A stretch of DNA of 16,153 nucleotides from assembly GCA_900548875.1 (NCBI GenBank), contig URMA01000067.1, forward strand, positions 1 to 16,153, written 5' to 3'. Below the pieces are notes generated by a model that was given only the letters and a program-made list of their open reading frames with translations, did not search any database and had not been told where the DNA came from. Shown here piece by piece: positions 6,859 to 13,782 of the stretch. Source of the DNA: an uncultured Porphyromonadaceae bacterium (lineage in GTDB: Bacteria > Bacteroidota > Bacteroidia > Bacteroidales > Muribaculaceae). Each line of letters begins with the position of its first letter. The first letter of the stretch is position 1. The position numbers were made by a program, and so were the translations under genes.

Positions 6859-7920
6859 CTATTTATTGTCTGTTTTGTCCTGAACTGTAGTAACTTCAAT
6901 CGGCGAACCGTCCTTAAGTCGAGTCTGACCGGTAATAACCACGGTTTCGCCCTTGTTGACACCGCTAAGGATTTCATATTCGGTCCCTATACGCTGTCCA
7001 AGTTCCACTTTACGGTAAACAGCCTTACCACCTTCTACGACATAGACATAACGGTCGCCTGAGCCGGTCAGTTTCTGAACGGCACGGTCGGGCACAACGA
7101 CACGGTCAACCACATCGTAGCAGAGCGTCACGCGGGCAAACATACCCGGACGCACACGTTCGTCAGCATTGGCAATCTTGAGTTCCACGGGGAATGTGCG
7201 TGTTGTCGGATCGATTGTTGGATATATGATGTTGACAGTGGCCTTGAATTTCTCGTCACCGTAGACATCAAACTGCACATCCACCTCCATCCCCTTGTGG
7301 ATTTTGGTAAACAGCACCTCGGATACGTTGATTTTCAGTTTCACCGGACGGATTTTTTCTACGCGGTAAAGCGGGTTTCCGCCTGAATACATATCGCCAG
7401 AGTCATAGTTACGCTCAACAACGACACCGCTTATCGGACTGACCAACGCCGTATTTTCCAAAAGATTTTCATAATTGCGTTTGGCCACATCGTAGTTCAT
7501 CTTCTTCAAATCCCATTCGGATTTGGAAGTTCCGCCGATTTTATACAATTCGTCGACACGCTTGAATTCCACTTCGTTGTTTTCCATCTGCAGCTTCACC
7601 TGGTCAAGATTGGCCGGGTCCATATCGGCCAACTTCTGACCGGCACGCACATGGTCGCCCACTTCCACATAAATTTTCTTGATACGCACGGGCGACTGTG
7701 GGGCAATGTTGTTGACCACTTCGGCCTCTACCGTACCACTAAAGACGTTCAACTGTTCCACCGGGCGGAAATCACTTTTGGCTACCTGAACCTTCACCGC
7801 TTCTTCCGCCTGCCCCTCCGTGGCTGCCTTATCGCCGCCGGAGCAAGCTGTCAACGCCGCCGACATGCACAAAACTGCCGACAACAGACCTTTACTGCTG
7901 ATTGTTTGAAAAAATTTCAT
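6859..7920 (-). CDS. RND periplasmic adaptor (membrane fusion protein), lipoprotein
   Basis: This 353-residue adaptor links the inner-membrane pump to the outer-membrane channel. A signal peptide ends in the lipobox LTAC with Cys26, so it is probably lipid-anchored. Then come the first half of the lipoyl/barrel-sandwich domain (IYVEVGDHVRAGQKLADMDP, about 64-83), a helical hairpin (about 84-135), the second lipoyl half (ALVSPISGVVVERNYDSGDM, about 139-158), a beta barrel with the ending TRTFPVEL, and a membrane-proximal domain. Length is typical for HlyD/AcrA-type adaptors. The gene is second in the operon, 39 bases after the channel gene and 2 bases before the permease. Confidence 0.95.
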   Translation of the reverse strand: MKFFQTISSKGLLSAVLCMSAALTACSGGDKAATEGQAEEAVKVQVAKSDFRPVEQLNVFSGTVEAEVVNNIAPQSPVRIKKIYVEVGDHVRAGQKLADMDPANLDQVKLQMENNEVEFKRVDELYKIGGTSKSEWDLKKMNYDVAKRNYENLLENTALVSPISGVVVERNYDSGDMYSGGNPLYRVEKIRPVKLKINVSEVLFTKIHKGMEVDVQFDVYGDEKFKATVNIIYPTIDPTTRTFPVELKIANADERVRPGMFARVTLCYDVVDRVVVPDRAVQKLTGSGDRYVYVVEGGKAVYRKVELGQRIGTEYEILSGVNKGETVVITGQTRLKDGSPIEVTTVQDKTDNK

Positions 7921-7959
7921 ATCGTTTGTTTTATTATTTTTCTTGGATTGGGGAATAAA

Positions 7960-9330
7960 TTATTCTGCGACATAGTCTGTGCCCAACGTTTCGTCGAGCG
8001 ACGCCTTTGCCACCAGGAACGAATAAATGGCTTGATTGCGGTTGTTTTGCGAAACGGTCAATGCCAGCTGGGAATCATTGATTTCCAACAATGTTCCGGC
8101 ACCCGTATCGTAACGCTTTAAGGCAATATCATAACCCTTTTGGGCCTCGCTCACACCTTCCGACGATGCCTGATACTGCTTGATGGACGTTTTCATCTGG
8201 TCGACATACTGACGGACAGCCACCATAAGGTTACGTTCCGTATCTATGCGGTTGAGTTCCAACTGTTCAAGCTGTATCTTCGACTGCTTCACATTGCTAT
8301 AACGGCTGCCTCCCGAGAAGATAGGAATATTGAGGCTGACGCCCAATGTGGTATACGGGTTCCAGCGATAGTCACCGAATTTAAAATTGTCGGACATGGC
8401 CATCCACTGATGGGAAAACGACAAGTTCAAAGAAGGATAGTAGGCAGCCTGCGCTATTTTTTTCGACTTCACCAACTGACTGTGCTGAATATCCAACTGG
8501 CGCAAAGAACTGTTGCCGGCAATCATGGTCGTATCCACCGACATATAGTCGGCATACAGACGATCGACATAATCCATCAGATTTCCCTCACATTCAATCT
8601 GCATGTCCAAATCCACACCCATCAGGGCTTTCAGACGCCATTTTGCAAGCACGATGGAATTCTCAGCGTCGTACATGTTCGGCTCAGCATTTTTCACACT
8701 CACATTAGCACGAATCAAATCATACTCCGACACAAGTCCCTGGTCATATTTTTGCTTAACGTCAATGTAGTTTTCCATGGCGTTGTCGTAAGTTTCCTTG
8801 AACACTTTATAGGAATCATTGGCAAGCAGCACTCCATAGTAAGCCTGTTTCACTTGGCTGACCATGGAAAGTTTTGAAGAGCGCGACTGTTCTACTGCCA
8901 GTTCGACCGCATCGGCAGAAACACTCAACTGCTGCCACAACGTAGCCGAAACGATAGGCATAGATGCCGAAAATCCGGCCGACCACGTATTGCTTCGACC
9001 TACTTCAAAACCAGCTTCCGTATTGCCGCCCATACCTCCTGACATACCTGCATCCATATACATCACCTGCTTTTTGATCGTACGGTTATAGTTGGCACTA
9101 AAATCTACGGTAGGAAACAAATTCGCCAACACTCCTTTTTTCGAATACTCCTGCTTGGTAATCTCCTTATCGGCAACTTTTACCACAGGGCTGGAAGCAA
9201 GAGCAATCTCAAGAGCCTTGTCCAGATTCAAATACACTGTAGAATCGCTGTTTGCCTGCCCGAAAGCGACTGCCGGCAACAGGACCGCCAGCAATGACAC
9301 AGCCATCTTCCGCAAAAACATCTTATTCAT
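7960..9330 (-). CDS. TolC-family outer-membrane efflux channel
   Basis: This is a 456-residue outer-membrane factor with a signal peptide that probably cleaves after AFG (residue 24). Two homologous halves of long helices and beta-strand pairs are visible: LNLDKALEIALASSPVVK at about 34-51, and a second copy region after IAQAAYYPSLNLSFSH. The first strand area contains a Met/Gly-rich loop MYMDAGMSGGMGG, which occurs in Bacteroidota homologues as I recall and need not mean metal binding. The C-terminus ASLDETLGTDYV is family-like. It is the first gene of the efflux operon, so channel, adaptor, pump and PII-like protein are made together. Substrate specificity cannot be read from it. Confidence 0.94.
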   Translation of the reverse strand: MNKMFLRKMAVSLLAVLLPAVAFGQANSDSTVYLNLDKALEIALASSPVVKVADKEITKQEYSKKGVLANLFPTVDFSANYNRTIKKQVMYMDAGMSGGMGGNTEAGFEVGRSNTWSAGFSASMPIVSATLWQQLSVSADAVELAVEQSRSSKLSMVSQVKQAYYGVLLANDSYKVFKETYDNAMENYIDVKQKYDQGLVSEYDLIRANVSVKNAEPNMYDAENSIVLAKWRLKALMGVDLDMQIECEGNLMDYVDRLYADYMSVDTTMIAGNSSLRQLDIQHSQLVKSKKIAQAAYYPSLNLSFSHQWMAMSDNFKFGDYRWNPYTTLGVSLNIPIFSGGSRYSNVKQSKIQLEQLELNRIDTERNLMVAVRQYVDQMKTSIKQYQASSEGVSEAQKGYDIALKRYDTGAGTLLEINDSQLALTVSQNNRNQAIYSFLVAKASLDETLGTDYVAE

Positions 9331-9364
9331 TTACAAAAATATATATTACAGGTTTCCAATTTTA

Positions 9365-9396
9365 CAATATTAGACATTATCATGAATAACGACAAG
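9365..9396 (-). promoter_or_regulatory. Candidate promoter of the efflux operon
   Basis: On the minus strand TAATATTG (complement of 9365-9372) is one base off the TAnnTTTG -7 consensus, with CTTG (complement of 9393-9396) 20 bases upstream. A second -7-like string TATTTTTG lies only a few bases before the ATG and would leave almost no leader, so I favour the first. No operator is obvious; the small hairpin AAAGC-CTAC-GCTTT (9462-9475) lies further upstream. Confidence 0.35.
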
Positions 9397-9536
9397 CAGA
9401 ATAGACATGTTACAAACAAACGTCGACTATCAATTTTCTGTCATGATTTTTTAACACATATAAAGCCTACGCTTTCATAGCCCACACAGCATACAGTTAT
9501 ACTGCGCATATCCCGCAATCCAAACACGACAATGAA

Positions 9537-9570
9537 AAACAAAAAAAGGAGAACGGCAATGTCGTTCTCC
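9537..9570 (-). terminator. Intrinsic terminator of the tRNA-Val gene
   Basis: GGAGAACG (9548-9555) and CGTTCTCC (9563-9570) form a perfect 8-bp stem with a 7-base loop, followed on the minus strand by TTTTTTTGTTTTT. It begins six bases beyond the tRNA 3' end. Confidence 0.93.
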
Positions 9571-9576
9571 TTAGTG

Positions 9577-9651
9577 TGGGCGTTGACGGATTCGAACCGC
9601 CGACCCTCTGCTTGTAAGGCAGATGCTCTGAACCAGCTGAGCTAAACGCCC
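9577..9651 (-). tRNA. tRNA-Val (anticodon TAC)
   Basis: The minus strand folds into a full 75-base cloverleaf: acceptor GGGCGTT/AACGCCC with discriminator A, D arm GCTC-AGCTGGTTCA-GAGC, anticodon arm TCTGC-CTTACAA-GCAGA giving anticodon TAC (valine, GTA codons), variable loop GGGTC, and T arm GGCGG-TTCGAAT-CCGTC. The 3' CCA is not encoded, so it must be added after transcription. All stems pair, with one G-T in the T arm. The gene stands alone with its own promoter and terminator. Confidence 0.97.
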
Positions 9652-9672
9652 GTTTCGTTCCCGAAAGCGATG

Positions 9673-9703
9673 CAAAGGTACAACGAATTTTTGATTCCGC
9701 AAA
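9673..9703 (-). promoter_or_regulatory. Promoter of the tRNA-Val gene
   Basis: On the minus strand, TTTG (complement of 9700-9703), a 19-base spacer and TACCTTTG (complement of 9673-9680) match both Bacteroidota promoter elements at the right distance. The -7 element ends 21 bases before the mature tRNA 5' end. This is the best promoter in the window and supports the phylum assignment. The rest of 9704-9857 is AT-rich with no gene that I can see. Confidence 0.85.
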
Positions 9704-9857
9704 TTTTTTCTCCACTTTTTTCAAAAAAAATCGCTTTTTCTCGTAGTTGCTATTATTGCATCCGGATTCCCGACATTAATTTACAAAGTAACAGCTAAGA
9801 ATCATATATAAAAATGATATATGTCATATTTTTACATCCAAGACGTTTTGGAAACTT

Positions 9858-9897
9858 AAAAAATACAAAAACCGGGCACAGGATACCCTGCACCCGG
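9858..9897 (-). terminator. Intrinsic terminator of the secreted repeat-protein gene
   Basis: CCGGGCACAGG (9872-9882) and CCTGCACCCGG (9887-9897) pair over 11 bases when read as minus-strand RNA (two G-U pairs inside), with a 4-base loop, followed by TTTTTGTATTTTTT. It starts 22 bases past the stop codon. Confidence 0.88.
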
Positions 9898-9919
9898 CTT
9901 CTTTTCAAAACAGGCAAGC

Positions 9920-11893
9920 TTATAAAACAACTTTGCTCACACTGCTACCAACCACTACGACATACAAACCTTTATTTAAAGAATAGACTGCATCCTCACC
10001 ATCGACAAGGCAATTCATCACGACACGGCCAGACAAATCATATACTACACATTGGCTGCCTGAAGCGCCGCAGATGCGCAATTCACCGTTTGAACCTGAA
10101 ACGCGAACGGCATCAGCAGCAAAATTTTCAACCGAAGAACCACCAGACTTCGAACCAACCTCGAACTCAAACGGCTTGGTTTCGGAAACTCCGCCGGTGA
10201 ACGGGAAGCGGAAACGGATATTCAGCTTCGTACCGCGTGGATAGCTCCGGCTGTTTTCACCTTCAAATATATTTACCGCATTTTCAGCTGCCGGCTGCTG
10301 CAAACCGAAGAATTGTTCGCCACCGATCCACACTTCCACACCCATACCGACACAAACACGGTCAAGCGACAGACGGAACTGCAAACGGTTTTCACGAGTT
10401 GTTACAATTTCATAGCTTACAGAAGGAGCAAACACTTCCTCTTCGCCTTTCGGAGTTCCGGTCACTGCCCATCCGTCGACAGCGATACTGCCTACAAAAG
10501 TAACGGCATCGGCAGGTTCCAATGTGGTGAATGTAACAGTCTTCACATCACTCACATTTCCGGCAAGGTCAGAAACACGAACATACAATGTATATTCGGT
10601 CAGCGGCGACAAGTTGTCCAACGTGCAGACACCGTCTTCACCGGAAGCAACACGAGAAGTAGCCAAAACCGATTCAAACGCTTCATCGGAAGCAACTTCA
10701 ACCGTCAACGATGCAGACTGGTTGTCGGTTGCATTGACTGTAATATCAGCCGAATAGCCAGTAACATTGCCCGCAGTTACGGAATTCAAGACAGGAGCTT
10801 CAACATCTTCGGCCGGCTTTTCGTTGGCACTTCCTACTTCAAACAGAATAGATTGTGTAGAAGAAACACCGCCGCTATGAACCAGACGGAAATAGAAATT
10901 CACGGTCGTTCCACGTTCAAAAGCAGCCTCAGTGATACCGGTATAAGTCAACTCTTCACCTGTAGGCGCTGTTGCCGTGTTCACACCGTTAACCCAAATT
11001 TCAGGATTAACAAGTCCCGTCATGCCGGAATCCAGAGTCAATGTAAACTCCAATTTATTGTCGGCAGTTGTTTTTACCACGTAATTGATAACCGGTGTGT
11101 AATCTCCACCTTTTTCATTCCACTCATCGGCAGAAGCCACGACACCATAATAATAGCTTTCAGCATCAGCATCAAGCGTAGAGAACGGCAAAGTTTTTAC
11201 TTCGCTGACATTGTCGGCATCATCGGTAGCACGCACAGCCAAATCATACGCAGTGGCCGGTGTCAAACCTGACAAGGTGCAGACTGTTACCGTTCCTACA
11301 GCCACCTTTTGGCTTTGCAGCACAGAAGAAAAACCGTCAACAGAAAACTCCACCTTTACAGACGATGCCACATTATCATTGACAAGCAAACGCACATCAG
11401 CTTTCGTCGACGACACGCCTTCCAACTCAAGCATTGAAACCACAGGAGCTTCGCTATCGTCCAATGTTTCATTTACACTGCCAACTACATAGTCAAACGG
11501 ATTAGTGCCGGAAGCACCACCAGCATAGGCAAAATAAAAACTGATGCTCAATGTTTCTCCAATTTCGTATGCATCTGGTGTTGTGTTGGAAAACTGCGAA
11601 GCACTGCCGGCAACAGGGTTCAAATCCATCAAACGACCACCATTGACAAACAACTGCGGCACAAGTCCGACACATGTTGCAGACAGATCAACCGTCACCT
11701 GCAACTTTCCATCTTCGGCAGCTGAAATCTGATAGCTGAAATCGGGAGCATAGCCCTCGGTAGCGCCTTGAGGCGTTCCAACTGTTTGCCAGTCGTCAGC
11801 GCCGATAAAACCTTCATACGTCTGCGCATTAACGACTCCATAAAGGAAGGAGGCGCAAACAAAAACAAACATTAGTAATAGTTTCTTCTTCAT
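9920..11893 (-). CDS. Secreted fibronectin type III repeat protein with sorting-type C-terminal tail
   Basis: This 657-residue protein has a signal peptide (cleavage likely after VNA, residue 23). The mature part alternates two modules: X1 (25-140), Fn3-1 (about 148-242), X2 (247-356), Fn3-2 (about 365-459) and X3 (463-582), then a tail (592-657). The X copies share a DDWQTVGTPQG / DGWAVTGTPKG start, YAP..SY strand, KLQVTVDL / NRLQFRLSL, a V.GL or V.GM strand, (F)VNGG-type turn, and an end of the form GG.S.T.PF.(F)EVGS. The Fn3 domains carry TPATAYDLAVRATDDADNVS and SPLTEYTLYVRVSDLAGNVS. The tail (CVVYDLSGRVV...KGLYVVVVGSSVSKVVL) resembles type A sorting domains of the type IX secretion system, so surface display or release is likely. 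No catalytic residues stand out; a binding or adhesive role is inference. X is not a family I recognise. Confidence 0.85.
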   Translation of the reverse strand: MKKKLLLMFVFVCASFLYGVVNAQTYEGFIGADDWQTVGTPQGATEGYAPDFSYQISAAEDGKLQVTVDLSATCVGLVPQLFVNGGRLMDLNPVAGSASQFSNTTPDAYEIGETLSISFYFAYAGGASGTNPFDYVVGSVNETLDDSEAPVVSMLELEGVSSTKADVRLLVNDNVASSVKVEFSVDGFSSVLQSQKVAVGTVTVCTLSGLTPATAYDLAVRATDDADNVSEVKTLPFSTLDADAESYYYGVVASADEWNEKGGDYTPVINYVVKTTADNKLEFTLTLDSGMTGLVNPEIWVNGVNTATAPTGEELTYTGITEAAFERGTTVNFYFRLVHSGGVSSTQSILFEVGSANEKPAEDVEAPVLNSVTAGNVTGYSADITVNATDNQSASLTVEVASDEAFESVLATSRVASGEDGVCTLDNLSPLTEYTLYVRVSDLAGNVSDVKTVTFTTLEPADAVTFVGSIAVDGWAVTGTPKGEEEVFAPSVSYEIVTTRENRLQFRLSLDRVCVGMGVEVWIGGEQFFGLQQPAAENAVNIFEGENSRSYPRGTKLNIRFRFPFTGGVSETKPFEFEVGSKSGGSSVENFAADAVRVSGSNGELRICGASGSQCVVYDLSGRVVMNCLVDGEDAVYSLNKGLYVVVVGSSVSKVVL

Positions 11894-11921
11894 AGTTTTA
11901 AATTTTAATAGTTTATTGAGA

Positions 11922-11929
11922 CAAATTTA
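11922..11929 (-). promoter_or_regulatory. -7 promoter element of the secreted repeat-protein gene
   Basis: TAAATTTG on the minus strand matches TAnnTTTG, 28 bases before the ATG. I find no TTTG at the expected -33 distance; the nearest copies lie 14 and 24 bases upstream, so this promoter may be weak or activator-dependent. Confidence 0.45.
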
Positions 11930-12037
11930 TACACGTTCTCTTCCAAAAGGCGCCAAAAATGATTCACAGAAACTCACATGCCCCTACAACAAAAACACAA
12001 CACGTCTTACTATATCACTATAACACAATATGTTACA

Positions 12038-12057
12038 CATAAGGTCATTCACTTATG
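12038..12057. other. Inverted repeat in the divergent intergenic region
   Basis: CATAAG-GTCATTCA-CTTATG forms a 6-bp dyad with an 8-base spacer, between the two divergent genes. It could be a regulator binding site or chance. I see nothing else defined in 11930-12162 apart from an isolated GGCGCC palindrome near 11951. Confidence 0.2.
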
Positions 12058-12162
12058 CAACTCACAGAAACGAGATTATCCGTTGTCGCCCAGAAACGGC
12101 AAGAAGATTTAAAATCGTATTCTTTTGAATCAAATCAGAACTTAGATGTTCCTCATTTTCCT

Positions 12163-12170
12163 TAATTTTG
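12163..12170 (+). promoter_or_regulatory. -7 promoter element of the small lipoprotein gene
   Basis: TAATTTTG matches TAnnTTTG, 15 bases before ATG 12186. The leader would be short (under 12 bases). This placement also argues against the upstream TTG at 12168 as a start codon. No good -33 element is visible. Confidence 0.45.
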
Positions 12171-12185
12171 CAGAAAACAACCTAC

Positions 12186-12674
12186 ATGAAAGCGTTACAA
12201 TACATTTTCATTCTCTCGATTCTGGCCACCATTTCTTGCACACCGGCAAAGACCGAACAGGATACGGGTGTCCGACAGGAAACGACAACGGAAGCCAGCC
12301 TGTCGGAAATTGAGCAGGCCATCAAAAGAGAAGAATGGGAAAAAGCCCGAATAAAGGCCGAAAATCTGTATGCAAGCCAAAAGCGACAAATGGGGGCCAT
12401 AGAATCGGCAAAGCTTGCCATAGCCTATATCTCGCTGACGTCCGAACCTTTGCTGGACTTTGAACAGACTTATAACTATGCCCTGCGCATAAAGGATCTG
12501 TACGAACAGGCAAATCGCCTCGACAGCCAACTAACCAAAAACTATCTGGAAACTCTCGGTGTCACCACCCTCGTCAACGAAGCTTACGAAAACTGCCTCT
12601 ACATCATACAGGCAAAAGAAAAAGCAGGAAAGGACAGCACCTATGTATTTCAGGTAAAAAACATTCCCAAATGA
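12186..12674 (+). CDS. Small alpha-helical lipoprotein, function unknown
   Basis: I do not recognise the family. From ATG 12186 the protein has 162 residues: a lipoprotein signal (MKALQYIFILSILATISC) with lipobox Cys18, a short Thr/Glu-rich linker, then almost wholly helical sequence. EIEQAIKREEWEKARIKAEN followed by AIESAKLAIAYISL and DFEQTYNYALRIKDLYEQAN has the look of two or three TPR-like helix pairs. A TTG six codons upstream keeps the frame open, but the ATG gives a normal signal peptide and lies downstream of a -7 promoter element. It is divergent from the secreted repeat protein and 280 bases ahead of the polysaccharide export genes, so it may be its own unit. A TPR-like scaffold or assembly role in the envelope is a guess. 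Confidence 0.75.
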   Translation: MKALQYIFILSILATISCTPAKTEQDTGVRQETTTEASLSEIEQAIKREEWEKARIKAENLYASQKRQMGAIESAKLAIAYISLTSEPLLDFEQTYNYALRIKDLYEQANRLDSQLTKNYLETLGVTTLVNEAYENCLYIIQAKEKAGKDSTYVFQVKNIPK

Positions 12675-12776
12675 ACTCAAAGCGCAACTATTCTGTGAAA
12701 ATGCCATTTTAACAACTTTTATAAACAATCCGACTACACAAATGAACAGAACCGCTTTTATTTGTGTTTTTTTTAC

Positions 12777-12784
12777 TAACTTTG
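12777..12784 (+). promoter_or_regulatory. Candidate -7 element of the polysaccharide operon
   Basis: TAACTTTG matches TAnnTTTG; the -33 region is only T-rich. If used, it gives a leader of about 165 bases before the export gene. The AT-rich string TATATTTT at about 12857-12864 is a weaker alternative. Confidence 0.4.
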
Positions 12785-12881
12785 TAATTGGAACAAATAC
12801 ATTCTGGGATAGAGTGTACTTTTTCATGCTATCACTTGTATATCAAACAAATAAAGTATATTTTAGCCATATTGTAAGAAA

Positions 12882-12898
12882 ATCTGGCGACCCCAGAT
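12882..12898 (+). other. Hairpin in the long leader of the polysaccharide operon
   Basis: ATCTGG-CGACC-CCAGAT is a perfect 6-bp stem with a 5-base loop, 56 bases before the start codon of the export gene. No T-run follows, so it is not an intrinsic terminator; it may affect leader stability or translation. Confidence 0.35.
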
Positions 12899-12954
12899 AT
12901 TGCTTCAATCTGCAACATACTTAAACCTATATTCAAACGACAAATATCCCCATA

Positions 12955-13764
12955 ATGATAAACCGCTTAAAAATCAGCATCATCAGCTGCCTTTGTCTGC
13001 TAATTGCGACATCGTGCAACACTTCAAAAGAAATCGTCTATCTTCAGGACATCCAAACCGGAGAGAAAGAAAAGGTCGACTCCAGTCACGGCATTGTCGT
13101 GCAGCCTAAAGACATGCTGTCGATTATCGTTTCCAGCAAAGATCCCCAACTGGCATCCATGTTCAACCTTCCTGTTGTCAGTTATCAGGCAGGTTCCGAA
13201 ATTGTGTCGGGCGGGCAGCAGCAAAGGCTGTTAGGATATGTGGTCGACGAGCAAGGATTTATCAACTTTCCCATATTGGGGAAAATAGAAGCGGCCGGAT
13301 GTACGAGATGGCAGCTACAGGAAAAAATCAAGAAAGAAATCATCCGCCGCGATTTGCTGAAAGATCTGGTTGTCACCGTGGAATTCATGAACTTTAAAAT
13401 ATCTATCCTCGGGGAAGTGACAAACCCCGGTTCTTACAAAATCGAAGGCGACAAGGTCACGATTCTGGAAGCGCTCAGCATGGCAAAAGACCTGACAATC
13501 TTCGGACGCCGCGACCAAGTATATGTCATTCGTGAAGAGAACAACACCCGGACCACCTATCATGTCGATTTGCGCTCTACCGACTTGTTCAATTCGCCCG
13601 TTTACTACTTGAAACAAAATGACATCGTTTATGTACAGCCGAACAAGGTAAAAGCCGGACAATCAACCATCAACGAGAACAACATAAAATCTGTAAGTCT
13701 TTGGATTTCTATTGCGTCATTACTGTCGTCGGTAGGTGTCCTTATTGTAAATCTTCTTAACTAA
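12955..13764 (+). CDS. Polysaccharide export lipoprotein (Wza-like)
   Basis: This 269-residue protein belongs to the polysaccharide export (Poly_export/SLBB) family that forms the outer-membrane channel for capsule or exopolysaccharide. It has a lipoprotein signal with lipobox ATSC and Cys21, the export domain (VVQPKDMLSIIVSSKDPQ at 48-65, GYVVDEQGFINFPILGKIEAAG at 94-115), an SLBB domain (ISILGEVTNPGSYKIEGDKVTILEAL at 149-173), QNDIVYVQP (221-229) and a C-terminal hydrophobic helix (about 247-267), as is common in Bacteroidota members. Bacteroidota versions are shorter than E. coli Wza (379 residues). The kinase gene follows after 18 bases, so the two are co-transcribed and should act as the export pair of the locus. 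No Shine-Dalgarno sequence is seen. Confidence 0.94.
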   Translation: MINRLKISIISCLCLLIATSCNTSKEIVYLQDIQTGEKEKVDSSHGIVVQPKDMLSIIVSSKDPQLASMFNLPVVSYQAGSEIVSGGQQQRLLGYVVDEQGFINFPILGKIEAAGCTRWQLQEKIKKEIIRRDLLKDLVVTVEFMNFKISILGEVTNPGSYKIEGDKVTILEALSMAKDLTIFGRRDQVYVIREENNTRTTYHVDLRSTDLFNSPVYYLKQNDIVYVQPNKVKAGQSTINENNIKSVSLWISIASLLSSVGVLIVNLLN

Positions 13765-13782
13765 CAAAAGTATTTTCAACAA

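Noticed and set aside
9577..9651. tRNA-Val as an integration site of a mobile island
   Set aside because: I saw no integrase gene and no repeated copy of the tRNA 3' end in the window.
12168..12185. Upstream TTG start for the small lipoprotein
   Set aside because: It overlaps the -7 promoter element, and ATG 12186 gives a normal lipoprotein signal peptide.
12698..12710. AAAAT-GCC-ATTTT hairpin as terminator of the small lipoprotein gene
   Set aside because: An all A-T stem of five pairs is too weak; no convincing terminator was found there.
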